Source: CAVQHY01 sp963712465
GTDB taxonomy: Bacteria; Actinomycetota; Thermoleophilia; Gaiellales; Gaiellaceae
Reading direction: 5' to 3'
NCBI GenBank assembly: GCA_963712465.1
Contig: CAVQHY010000004.1
Location: 186,001-250,000 of the forward strand
Length of the DNA: 64,000 nt
The first letter of the stretch is position 1. Every line of letters begins with the position of its first letter. The notes beneath the pieces are model-generated. The model had not been told where the DNA came from and did not search any database. It saw nothing but the letters and a program-made list of their open reading frames with translations. A program made the position numbers and the translations under genes. Below are positions 8,275 to 16,939 of this stretch, piece after piece.

Positions 8275-9675
8275 CGCAGAAGGCCGCTCGTCGTGCCGTC
8301 TCAGGCTCGCCGCAGCGCTACTGCTCGTGGCCCTGGTGGTCGTCGGGCCTGGCTGCGTCAGCGCCACTCGAGGGCCCGACACGGGCGCCCGCGGGCGGTG
8401 GGCAGGCGACGCTCCAGGTCATCGTCACCGGCCAGAACGGCAGGGTGAGCGTGTCCGCGGGCGAGGATTGCGACGTCAGCAAGTTCGTTGACCAAGGCAC
8501 GACCGACGGGTGTCTGTACGAGATCTCACAGGGCCAGTCGGTCACGCTGGCCCCGGTGAGCGGAACGCTTGTCGGCTGGAGCGTGTTCGAGTGTCCCGAG
8601 ACCGGTTCGTGCGCGATCACGATGGACTCGGATCGCACGGTCGTCGCGACCTTCGCGCCCACGAGCCTCACGGTTGTCGTCGAGGGCGGCTTCCTACTGG
8701 ACGCGGAAGGCAATCCCCTGGTGGACGCGGATCTCAACCCGATCGAAGGCACGGTGCGCACCTCCGACGGCAAGATCGTTTGCTCGGGCTCCAATTCGTG
8801 CTCGAACGGGAGCTATGGCGCCTTCGCCGAGGTGACGTTGAACGCCGAACCGGTGGAGGAGTTCGAGGGCTGGCGTGGCGCCTGCCAGGAGGCAGGGGCA
8901 TCGCCGACATGCACGTTGATCCTCTCGGGAGACGACGTCGTCGGAGCGAAGTTCAAGGACGGTCCCGAGCCGGAGATCATCCCGCCGAGACAGAAGGCGA
9001 AGCTGCGGGTCGTCGTCGAGCCGAGCGGTGCCGGAAAGGTGACGTCGAGCCGCTCCCGGTTCAGCGAGGCGATCGACTGCGGCACTGCCTGCACGGCGAG
9101 TTTCGAGCAGAGCGAGCGGCCGACGCTGTCTGCACAGGACGGACCCAACTCGAGGTTCGTCGAGTGGCGCGGCGGCGGCCCGTTCTGTTCGACCAACCCG
9201 ACTTGCAGCTACCCGGCGTTCCGTGCCACGTCGATCCAGGCGATCTTCGCGGTCACTCCACCACCCCCTCCGCCCCCTCCGCCTCCTCCCCCACCACCGC
9301 GCGGGCCATGCGAAGTGCGGCGGGTCGGAGGCGTCCTCGCCGACCGGCTCGACGGTGGCGCCGGGGGCGACGCGATCCTCGGCCAGGCGGGCAACGATCG
9401 CATTCGCGGCTTCGCCGGGGACGACTGCCTGAACGGCGGCAAGGGGAACGACGTGCTCAAGGGCGGCAAGGGCGACGATCAGCTGCGGGGCGGCGAGGGA
9501 GCGGACGCTCTCTTCGGTGGGCCCGGCGCGGATCGTCTGAACGGAGGCTCGGGTCGCGATCGCATCGTGTCCGCGGACGGGGAGCGGGACGTCGTCTCCT
9601 GCGGGCCGGGACGCGACTCGGTGCGCGCCGACACGCGAGACGTGCTCGCCGGCTGCGAGACGCGTCCGTCGCTGA
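8275..9675 (+). pseudogene. secreted repeat protein with RTX tail, frameshifted
   Basis: A lipoprotein- or secretion-type signal (LRLAAALLLVALVVVGPGC) is read in one frame at about 8300-8355. The mature body continues in another frame from about 8390. The body has three ~85-residue cysteine-containing beta repeats of the InlB-B-like bacterial repeat type (each ending in GWS/GWR/EWR...C...C), an uninterrupted stretch of about 14 prolines near 9258-9300, then 4-5 RTX-like GGxGxDxLxG nonapeptides and a C-terminal DVVSCGPGRDSV motif. RTX nonapeptides bind calcium outside the cell. The main frame has no stop; a shift near 9662 would give VRR-stop at 9675, just before the convergent exonuclease gene. 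Role unknown; probably a surface or secreted protein. Confidence 0.6.
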
Positions 9676-9677
9676 GC

Positions 9678-10523
9678 TCAGCCGGCCCGCTCGCGCATGC
9701 GCGTCGAGACGCCGTTCAGTCCCCACGCTGCCGTCAGGTCGGCCGCACCCGTCCAGTCGGGCTCGGCGTCGGGAACCTGCGGGATCGGCGCGTCGCGCCG
9801 GAGCGTTGCGATCTCGCGGTACCGGCGCAGGTCGTCCGCGATCGTGGCGAACCCACCCTCGTCCAGCGCGGCCTCGAGCGTCCCGTGCCTGCCGAGGACT
9901 CCGGCCGCCTTTACCGGCCCGACCCCCGGCGCGCCGGGAATCCTGTCGGACGAGTCTCCACGAAGAGCGATGAAATCCGGCACCTGTCCCGCCTCGACGC
10001 CGTAGCGCTCGTGCACTCCCGCCGGATCGACCCGCTCCAGCTCGTAGACCCCGCGGCGCGGCAGGAGGATCGTCGTCCGGTCGCTCGCGAGCTGGAACAT
10101 GTCGCGGTCGCTCGTCACGACCAGGGTCGTCCCGCCGTGTGTCTCCTCGGCTGTGGCGGCCGCCGCGAGGAAGTCGTCCGCCTCGTAGCCGGGCGCCTTC
10201 GCCCACGCGAAGCCGAACGAGCCGGCGAGCTCCGGCAGCCGGTCGAGCTGGCCGGTGAGCTCGGGAGGGAAGTCCCGGCCGGACTGGTATGCGGGCAGGA
10301 GCTCGTTGCGATACGAGAGCGTCCCGATCGAGTCGAAGCCGATGAACACCGCCCGCGGCTGCTCCGAGTCCCAGAGCGCAGCGAGCATGTTCGCGAATCC
10401 GACGAGCATGTTGGCCGGCCGTCCGTCGCCGTCCCGGATCGACTTCGGCAGCCCGTGGAACGCTCTGTGGGCGAGGGAGTCGCCGTCGATGGCGAGAAGG
10501 GGTCTCGAGCTGGATCGGGTCAT
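9678..10523 (-). CDS. 5'-3' exonuclease / flap endonuclease (Pol I N-domain type)
   Basis: 281 residues. Acidic metal-binding motifs of the FEN/5'-3' exonuclease family are visible: LLAIDGDSLAHRAFHG at the N-terminus, GYEADDFLAAAA, LVVTSDRDMFQL, and the helix-hairpin-helix FIALRGDSSDRIPGAPGVGP. It corresponds to the exonuclease domain of DNA polymerase I as a stand-alone protein, predicted to remove 5' flaps and RNA primers. The gene reads without interruption although the convergent neighbour is frameshifted. It diverges from topB across 45 bp. Confidence 0.92.
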   Translation of the reverse strand: MTRSSSRPLLAIDGDSLAHRAFHGLPKSIRDGDGRPANMLVGFANMLAALWDSEQPRAVFIGFDSIGTLSYRNELLPAYQSGRDFPPELTGQLDRLPELAGSFGFAWAKAPGYEADDFLAAAATAEETHGGTTLVVTSDRDMFQLASDRTTILLPRRGVYELERVDPAGVHERYGVEAGQVPDFIALRGDSSDRIPGAPGVGPVKAAGVLGRHGTLEAALDEGGFATIADDLRRYREIATLRRDAPIPQVPDAEPDWTGAADLTAAWGLNGVSTRMRERAG

Positions 10524-10568
10524 GTGCCGATACGGCGTGGGCCGAATTCAACCTGGAGTCGAGTCGCT

Positions 10569-12800
10569 ATGGTGTCGCCCGTGGGAAAGACGCTCATCAT
10601 CGCCGAGAAGCCCTCCGTGGGGCGCGATCTCGCGGCCGCGCTCCCCGGTGAGTTCAAGCAGAGCAAGGACAAGACGTCGCTCGAGAGCGAGGACACGATC
10701 GTCACGTGGGCCGTGGGCCATCTCGTCGAGCTTGCCGAGCCCGACGCCTACGGTGAGGAGTACAAGCGGTGGAAGATCGAGGTTCTCCCGGTCGTGCCGG
10801 AGCGGTTCCAGCTCCAGCCGCGCGGAGTGCGGGGCAAGAAGCAGCTCACCGCCATCCACCGGCTGATGGTTCGCGACGATGTCGACCGCATCGTCAACGC
10901 GTGCGACGCAGGGCGCGAGGGCGAGCTGATCTTCGCCTATATCTACGAGACCTCGGGCGTCGGCAAGCCTGTCGATCGCCTCTGGATCAGCTCGATGACG
11001 AAACAGGCGATCCGCGAGGGCTTCGAGCACCTCCGTCCGGGTGAGCAGATGGCGTCGCTCGAACAGGCGGCTCGTTCACGCTCCGAGGCGGACTGGCTGA
11101 TCGGCATGAACGCGACCCGGGCCGCGACAATCCGGCGCGGGTGGGGCGGCGGCGTCGTGTCGCTCGGCCGGGTGCAGACTCCGACGCTCGCGATGATCGT
11201 GCGCAGAGAGCAGGAGATCCAGGCGTTCCGCCCCGAGCCGTACTGGCTCGTTCACGGGACGTTCGAGGCGCCGAGTCGCGCGGGGTACGCAGGGATCTGG
11301 TTCGAGGGCGACGAGACCCGTATCTGGAATCCGAAGCAGGCGAACGGCGCGACGGGCGGAGCCGCGCGCGCCGCGGACATCGTCGGGCGCGTCTCCGGCA
11401 AGACCGGGGTGGTCACGAAGGCCGAGCGCAAGGAGCAGACGGAACGGGCGCCGCTCCTCTACGACCTGACAAGCCTCCAGCGCGACGCCAACCAACGCTA
11501 CGGCTTCGCCGCCCGTCGCACCCTGTCCGCCGCACAGTCGCTCTACGAGGACAAGAAGGCACTCACGTACCCGCGCACGAACTCGCGCTACCTGTCGGGC
11601 GACATGGTTCCGCTCCTCAAGCCGACTGCCGCGACGCTCCAGTCCGTATCCGAGTACGCGCGGGCCGCCCGCTTCGTGCTCGCCCTCGACGAGCTTCCGC
11701 TCTCCCGGGTGATCAACGACGCGAAGGTCGACGACCATCATGCGATCATCCCGACCGACATCGATCACGACGTCGACCGCTTCACTCCCGACGAGCGTCG
11801 CGTGTTCGACCTCGTGGCGAAGCGCTTTCTCGCCGTCTTCCATCCGCCGGCGCGATACGCGCGCACGACCATCGTGAGCGAGGTGGAGGGTGAGACGTTC
11901 CGCACGCGCGGCAAGGTCACCCTCGAGCCGGGCTGGCGCGGTGTCTACGGGGTCGAGCCCGACGATCCAACGAAGCAGGACGAGGAGGGCGAGGGCGGCG
12001 AGCTGCCGAGGCTCTCCGAGGGGGACGCGGTTCGCTGCGTCGAGGCGACCTCGGAGGCGAAGGAGACGAGGCCACCGCCCCGCTACACCGATGCGACGCT
12101 CCTGACCGCGATGGAGACGGCCGGGAAGCTCGTCGAGGACGAGGAGCTGGCCGAGGCGATGAAGGAGCGCGGGCTCGGCACGCCGGCAACCCGTGCCGAG
12201 GTGATCGAGACACTGATCCGCCGGGACTACGTCGAGCGGATTGCCAAGGACATCGCGCCGACGCCAAAGGGGATGCACGTCATCAACATGCTCGAGCAGC
12301 ATCCTCTGACGTCGCCCGAGCTGACCGGAAAGTGGGAGAAGCGGCTCGTCGACATCGAGCACGGCCAGGACGACCGCCGAACGTTCATGCGCGACATCGC
12401 GGAGTTCGCGGGCACGACGGTCAAGAAGCTTGCCGAGCTCGATCCGGAGAACTTCCGTCCCGAGCGCGCGGAGCTCGGTCTGTGCCCGCGGTGCGGCGCC
12501 GAGACGGGCGAGATCATCCGCGAGAACAGCAGGGCGTACGGCTGCACGAGCTGGAAATCGCGGGAGGAACCCGGCTGCGGCTTCGTGATCTGGAAGAAGG
12601 TCGCGGGCCGTACGCTGACGCCCGAGGTCGCGCGGCAGCTTCTCACCGACGGCAAGAGCAGCGAGGTGCTCTCCGGCTTCAGGAGCCGGGCCGGCAAGTC
12701 CTTCCGCGCGCGATTGGTTCTCACGGAGGAGGGGAAAGTCGAGTTCGACTTCCCCGAGCGCCCGCAGACGGCCGCCCGCGCGACGGCCGACGCGGAATAG
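10569..12800 (+). CDS. topB: DNA topoisomerase III (type IA)
   Basis: 743 residues. It has an N-terminal TOPRIM domain (KTLIIAEKPSVGRDLA, then NACDAGREGELIF), the cap and gate region with SLGRVQTPTLAMIV, the catalytic tyrosine Tyr334 in ALTYPRTNSRYLS, and the distal motif GLGTPATRAEVIETL. The C-terminus has a cysteine-bearing module (LCPRCGAETGEI...CTSW...CGF) typical of TopB-like enzymes. It relaxes or decatenates DNA through a 5' phosphotyrosine intermediate. ATG 10569 is chosen because homology begins at GKTLIIAEKP; GTGs at 10572 and 10581 are alternatives. The frame is open far upstream, but that upstream sequence belongs to other genes. Confidence 0.93.
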   Translation: MVSPVGKTLIIAEKPSVGRDLAAALPGEFKQSKDKTSLESEDTIVTWAVGHLVELAEPDAYGEEYKRWKIEVLPVVPERFQLQPRGVRGKKQLTAIHRLMVRDDVDRIVNACDAGREGELIFAYIYETSGVGKPVDRLWISSMTKQAIREGFEHLRPGEQMASLEQAARSRSEADWLIGMNATRAATIRRGWGGGVVSLGRVQTPTLAMIVRREQEIQAFRPEPYWLVHGTFEAPSRAGYAGIWFEGDETRIWNPKQANGATGGAARAADIVGRVSGKTGVVTKAERKEQTERAPLLYDLTSLQRDANQRYGFAARRTLSAAQSLYEDKKALTYPRTNSRYLSGDMVPLLKPTAATLQSVSEYARAARFVLALDELPLSRVINDAKVDDHHAIIPTDIDHDVDRFTPDERRVFDLVAKRFLAVFHPPARYARTTIVSEVEGETFRTRGKVTLEPGWRGVYGVEPDDPTKQDEEGEGGELPRLSEGDAVRCVEATSEAKETRPPPRYTDATLLTAMETAGKLVEDEELAEAMKERGLGTPATRAEVIETLIRRDYVERIAKDIAPTPKGMHVINMLEQHPLTSPELTGKWEKRLVDIEHGQDDRRTFMRDIAEFAGTTVKKLAELDPENFRPERAELGLCPRCGAETGEIIRENSRAYGCTSWKSREEPGCGFVIWKKVAGRTLTPEVARQLLTDGKSSEVLSGFRSRAGKSFRARLVLTEEGKVEFDFPERPQTAARATADAE

Positions 12801-12949
12801 GCAACAAGCCGATCTCGTTCCGTTAAACGCCGGTTAAGAATCCGCTAAATAGCTGGAATTTCCAGGAATAGCCTCGTACAGTGCGAAAGCCGCCCAGAAC
12901 CGCAGTGATCCAGCTGCCCGGGATCCATCGAAAGGACTGACGAGACCCT
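12801..12949 (+). promoter_or_regulatory. AT-rich sigma-factor leader with palindrome
   Basis: The 149-bp gap before the sigma gene contains a markedly AT-rich island (about 12820-12872) in otherwise GC-rich DNA. The island has two GTTAA motifs, GCTAAATAGC, and a 13-bp palindrome CTGGAA-T-TTCCAG at 12853-12865. It very likely carries the rpoD promoter(s), and the palindrome is a candidate operator. I cannot assign -35/-10 boxes with certainty. Confidence 0.5.
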
Positions 12950-14002
12950 TTGAGTCACAACACCGTGCACGAGCTTCTTGACACCCAGCAGGGACGCTTG
13001 CTTCTCGAGAGCGCGGAGGAGCGCGGCTACATCGAGCCCGCCGAGCTCGAAGCGCTGCAGATCGAGCTCGACCTCGCCGACGAGGACGTCGCCGAGCTCG
13101 CCCAGGAGCTCGAGACGCTCGGGCTCGAAGTGGGCTCGCAGCCGGACGAGGCCGAAGAGGTCGTCCTGGCCGCCGACCCCGTCGCGGGGGCAGGCGACAG
13201 CCTGCAGCTCTTCCTTGCCGATGTCGGTCGTCACAAGCTGCTCACGGCCTCCGAGGAGGTCATGCTCGCCAAGCTGATCGAAAAGGGCGACCCGCTCGCC
13301 AAGCGCCGGATGATCGAATCGAACCTCCGGCTCGTCGTCTCGATCGCCAAGGGCTATCGCGGACTCGGCGTCCCGTTCCTCGACCTGATCCAGGAGGGAA
13401 CGCTCGGACTCAACCGCGCCGTCGAGAAGTTCGACTGGCGCCGCGGATTCAAGTTCTCGACGTACGCGACCTGGTGGATCCGCCAGTCGGTTCAGCGTGC
13501 GGTCGCGAACAACGCGCGGACGATCCGGGTTCCCGTCCACGTCGTCGAGCGCCAGCAGAAGCTCGGCCGGGCAGCCCGCCGGCTCGAGGTCGAGCTCGGT
13601 CGCGACGCGACGCGCGAGGAGCTTGCAGAGGCGACCGGTCTTCCGATCCAGCACGTCGACGAGGCACTCGGCGCGGCCCAGGCGTCGGTCTCGCTCAACC
13701 AGAGCGTAGGCGCTGACGACGAGGGTGAGCTCGGCGACCTCTTCGCCGACCGCGAGGCTCCCGACCCGTTCGAGGAGGCCGAAGAGTCGCTGCGAAAGCA
13801 GGGCGTGCGCCGCGCGCTCGACGCCCTCCCCGAGCGCGAGCGGCGGATCCTCGAGCTCCGCTTCGGGTTCGAGGGCGAGCCGTGGACGCTCGAGGCGATC
13901 GGACACGAGCTCGGCCTCACGCGCGAGCGCGTCCGCCAGCTCGAGAACCAGGCGCTGGCCCGGCTCGCGGCGCTGCGCGATCTCCAGTCGGTCGCCGCGT
14001 AG
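12950..14002 (+). CDS. rpoD: RNA polymerase sigma factor, RpoD/SigA type
   Basis: 350 residues. Residues ~1-60 resemble sigma region 1.1 (LLDTQQGRLLLESAEERGYI). Region 1.2 begins at DSLQLFLADVGRHKLLTASE. Region 2 includes RLVVSIAKGYRGLGVPFLDL and the -10-binding helix FSTYATWWIRQSVQRAV. Region 3 follows, and region 4 ends with the HTH TLEAIGHELGLTRERVRQLE for -35 recognition. The presence of region 1.1 and the close match in region 2 point to the primary (group 1) sigma factor; a group 2 paralogue is possible. The start is a TTG (12950), with a weak AAAGGA upstream. A strong terminator follows. Confidence 0.88.
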   Translation: MSHNTVHELLDTQQGRLLLESAEERGYIEPAELEALQIELDLADEDVAELAQELETLGLEVGSQPDEAEEVVLAADPVAGAGDSLQLFLADVGRHKLLTASEEVMLAKLIEKGDPLAKRRMIESNLRLVVSIAKGYRGLGVPFLDLIQEGTLGLNRAVEKFDWRRGFKFSTYATWWIRQSVQRAVANNARTIRVPVHVVERQQKLGRAARRLEVELGRDATREELAEATGLPIQHVDEALGAAQASVSLNQSVGADDEGELGDLFADREAPDPFEEAEESLRKQGVRRALDALPERERRILELRFGFEGEPWTLEAIGHELGLTRERVRQLENQALARLAALRDLQSVAA

Positions 14003-14028
14003 CCGAAAGAGATCTACTGCACGACCCC

Positions 14029-14050
14029 GGGGCGGCCGCGAGGCCGCCCC
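14029..14050 (+). terminator. strong hairpin after rpoD
   Basis: Perfect 9-bp stem GGGGCGGCC / GGCCGCCCC closed by a GCGA tetraloop, 26 bp after the sigma-factor stop and followed by a mildly T-rich stretch. It separates rpoD from the peptide transporter operon. Confidence 0.75.
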
Positions 14051-14138
14051 TAACCGTTGTGTTTGCCTCGACGTCCAACCTCCTGGATACTGCTACGCCG
14101 CCGGGGGAGGCGGCTCAACGGACGAAAAGGAGAGCAAA

Positions 14139-15887
14139 GTGAGGGGAAAGTCCTTGAGAGTGACCCTCATCCTCGCTCTGGCGCTCGCGCTCGCTGCATT
14201 CGCGGCGGCCTGCGGCGGCGGAGACGAGGGCGGGGAAGCCGCACCGCCGGTGCCGCCGGCCGAAACTGGCGCCGCGGTCGAGCCCACGCCGCCTGAGGAA
14301 CCGGCTGCGGGTGGGACGCTCGTCTACGCAACACCGGCCGACCCGACCGCGCTGGACGGGGCCCTGATCTCGGACGGCGAGTCGATCCGGGTTCTCTACC
14401 AGCTGACCGAGGGGCTCACGCGGCTCGAGCCGGGCACGTCCGACGTCATCCCATCGCTCGCCGAGAGCTGGGAGCCGAGCGCCGACGGGCTCTCATGGAC
14501 GTTCCACCTGCGGCAGGGAGTGACGTTCCACGACGGCACGCCGTTCAACGCTGACGCCGTCTGCTTCAACTTCGAGCGCTGGTTCAACTTCCCGGCCTCG
14601 TTCCAGAACGCGAGCGCCTCGTACTACTGGCAGTACGGCTTCGGCGGCGGGTTCAAGAACCCGATCGAAGGCGCGGCCGGGCCCGAGGACAGCCTCTACA
14701 AGAGCTGCGAGGCCGTCGACGACGCGACCGTCACGCTCAACCTGACGAGGCCGTCGGCCACCATTCTCTCTACGCTCACGCTACCGAGCCTCGCGATCGT
14801 CAGCCCGACCGCGCTCCAAGAGTTCGGAGCCGACGAGGGCGAGGTCGACGAGGACGGGATCTTCCATCCGACGGGCACGTACTCGACCGAGCATCCCACG
14901 GGCACCGGGCCGTTCAAGTTCGAGTCGTGGACGCTCGGCGAGCAGCTCGTGCTCGTTCGCAACGACGACTACTGGGGCGATCACGCCCAGCTCGAGAAGA
15001 TCATCTTCCGCCCGATCGGCGACAACGTCGCGCGCCTGCAGGCGCTGCAGACCGGCGAGGTCCAGGGTTACGACCTCGTCGAGCCGCAGGACACCGAGAC
15101 GGTCACGAGCGACTCGAACCTCCAGCTTCTCGAGCGCCCGCCGTTCAACGTCGGCTACGTCACCTTCAACCAGGCGTTGCCGCCCATGGACAAGCCCGAG
15201 GTGCGGCAGGCGGTTGCTCACGCGATCAACCGCCAGGCGATTGTCGACTCGTTCTACGGCGGCCGCGGCACCGTCGCCACGCAGTTCATGCCCCAGGTGC
15301 TCTTCGGCTGGGCCGACGATGTCGTGCAGTACGACTACGACCCCGAGAAGTCGAAGCAGCTTCTCCAGCAGGCAGGCCTGACGCTGCCGGTGAAGCTCGA
15401 CTTCTGGTATCCGACCGATGTTAGCCGGGACTACATGCCCGATCCGAAGCGGAACTTCGAGGCCATGGTCGCCGACCTGGAGAAGGCGGGCTTCGAGATC
15501 AAGCCGCATAGCGCCCCGTGGCGGCCGGACTACGTTGGTGCCGTCAACGAGGGGAAGGCGGGCCACCTGAACCTGATCGGTTGGATCGCGGACTTCGCCG
15601 ATCCGGACAACTTCGTCGGCACCTTCTTCCAGACGGAGCAACCGCAGTGGGGCTTCGACAACCCCGAGATCCGCGACCTGCTCGACCAGGCCGAGATCGA
15701 GTCGGACCTGGCGAAGCGCACCGAGCTGTACAAGGAGGCGAGCCGCAAGATCATGGAGCTCCTGCCGGGGCTTCCCTACGTCACTGCGAAGTCTGCGCTG
15801 GCCTTCCAGGCGAATGTCAGCGGCTTCGTCCCGAGCCCCGTCGGGGTCGGCGGCGAGTCGTTCGCCAGTGTCGCGATGAGCCAGTAA
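14139..15887 (+). CDS. dppA: peptide ABC transporter substrate-binding lipoprotein
   Basis: 582 residues. A lipoprotein signal peptide ends in the lipobox AAAC with Cys25, followed by a Gly/Glu/Pro-rich linker to about residue 60. The rest is a family-5 solute-binding protein (GGTLVYATPADPTALDG, LAESWEPSADGLSWTFHLR, HPTGTGPFKFESW, VRQAVAHAINRQAIVD). It is extracellular and membrane-anchored, capturing oligo- or dipeptides for the downstream permeases. GTG 14139 is preceded by AAGGAG at 14126-14131. It is the first gene of a five-gene operon; the exact ligand cannot be read from sequence. Confidence 0.92.
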   Translation: MRGKSLRVTLILALALALAAFAAACGGGDEGGEAAPPVPPAETGAAVEPTPPEEPAAGGTLVYATPADPTALDGALISDGESIRVLYQLTEGLTRLEPGTSDVIPSLAESWEPSADGLSWTFHLRQGVTFHDGTPFNADAVCFNFERWFNFPASFQNASASYYWQYGFGGGFKNPIEGAAGPEDSLYKSCEAVDDATVTLNLTRPSATILSTLTLPSLAIVSPTALQEFGADEGEVDEDGIFHPTGTYSTEHPTGTGPFKFESWTLGEQLVLVRNDDYWGDHAQLEKIIFRPIGDNVARLQALQTGEVQGYDLVEPQDTETVTSDSNLQLLERPPFNVGYVTFNQALPPMDKPEVRQAVAHAINRQAIVDSFYGGRGTVATQFMPQVLFGWADDVVQYDYDPEKSKQLLQQAGLTLPVKLDFWYPTDVSRDYMPDPKRNFEAMVADLEKAGFEIKPHSAPWRPDYVGAVNEGKAGHLNLIGWIADFADPDNFVGTFFQTEQPQWGFDNPEIRDLLDQAEIESDLAKRTELYKEASRKIMELLPGLPYVTAKSALAFQANVSGFVPSPVGVGGESFASVAMSQ

Positions 15888-15921
15888 GACCGCCGTGAGC
15901 CGGCGGGCGCCGAAGAGGTAG

Positions 15922-16926
15922 ATGCTCCGCTTCGTCGTCCGCCGGCTCCTGCTTCTCATCCCGATCCTGATCGGGCTCTCACTGCTCGTATTCCTCTGGC
16001 TCCGGGCTCTGCCCGGCGGCCCGGCCGAGTCGCTTCTCGGCGAGCGGGCGACGCCCGCGACGATCGAGCAGATCGAGCACGCCTACGGGCTCGACAAGCC
16101 GGTCTACGAGCAGTACTGGATCTATGTGAAGCGCACGGCCCAGCTCGACTTCGGGGACTCGATCGCGAGTCGCCGGCCGGTGACGGAGGAGATCAGGCGC
16201 CGCTTCCCCGCAACCATAGAGCTCGCGTTCGGGGCGATGCTCTTCGCCACCGCCGTCGGAATCCCGCTCGGGTTCTTCGCCGCGAAGAGGTACAAGACCC
16301 TCTTCGACCAGTCGAGCCTCGTCATCTCGCTGATCGGGATCTCGATCCCGGTCTTCTTCCTCGCGATCATCCTGAAGTACGTATTCGCGGTGAAGCTCGG
16401 CTGGCTGCCCTCGGTCGGGCGCGCCTCGGTACTGATCGAGGCCGAGCATCCCACCGGCTTCTACCTTCTCGACGCGGTCATCACCCGCAACTGGGCGGCG
16501 TTCGTCGACGTGTCGAAGCACCTGATTCTTCCGGCGATCGCGCTCGGGTCGATTCCCCTCGCGATTACCACGCGCATCACGCGCGCGTCCGTGCTCGACG
16601 TCCAGAACGAGGACTACGTCAGGACTGCGCGGGCCAAGGGGCTTTCGCCGACCGCTGTGGACCGCCGGCATGTCCTGCGCAACGCGATGCTCCCGATCGT
16701 GACCGTTGTCGGCCTCCAGACGGGCCTCCTGCTGTCGGGCGCCGTTCTCACCGAGACCGTGTTTGCGTGGCCGGGGATCGGGAGCTGGCTGGTCAACGCG
16801 ATCGACGCCCGCGACTACGCGGTGCTCCAGGGGGGAATCCTCTTCCTCGCGATCGTCTTCGTCCTCGTCAACCTCGTCGTCGATCTTTCGTACGGCCTGC
16901 TCGACCCGAGGATTCGAGTGTCGTGA
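15922..16926 (+). CDS. dppB: peptide ABC transporter permease (DppB/OppB)
   Basis: 334 residues with the DppB/OppB layout: N-terminal transmembrane helix (RRLLLLIPILIGLSLLVFL), the periplasmic loop containing GLDKPVYEQY, then five further helices and the EAA loop (NEDYVRTARAKGLSPTAVDR) that docks the ATPases. It ends YGLLDPRIRVS, as is usual. It lies 34 bp after the binding protein and 14 bp before its partner permease. Confidence 0.93.
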   Translation: MLRFVVRRLLLLIPILIGLSLLVFLWLRALPGGPAESLLGERATPATIEQIEHAYGLDKPVYEQYWIYVKRTAQLDFGDSIASRRPVTEEIRRRFPATIELAFGAMLFATAVGIPLGFFAAKRYKTLFDQSSLVISLIGISIPVFFLAIILKYVFAVKLGWLPSVGRASVLIEAEHPTGFYLLDAVITRNWAAFVDVSKHLILPAIALGSIPLAITTRITRASVLDVQNEDYVRTARAKGLSPTAVDRRHVLRNAMLPIVTVVGLQTGLLLSGAVLTETVFAWPGIGSWLVNAIDARDYAVLQGGILFLAIVFVLVNLVVDLSYGLLDPRIRVS

Positions 16927-16939
16927 GGGTGGCAGCTCC

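Noticed and set aside
9258..9300. Pyrimidine-rich CCACCCCCTCCG run as a microsatellite or regulatory tract
   Set aside because: It encodes a polyproline linker in frame with the secreted protein body. Coding explains the repetition.
7359..12800. A stop-free plus-strand frame of 1813 codons spanning WD40, RTX and topoisomerase sequence
   Set aside because: It fuses three unrelated coding segments and reads antisense through the intact exonuclease gene. High GC suppresses stop codons. The real topB starts at 10569.
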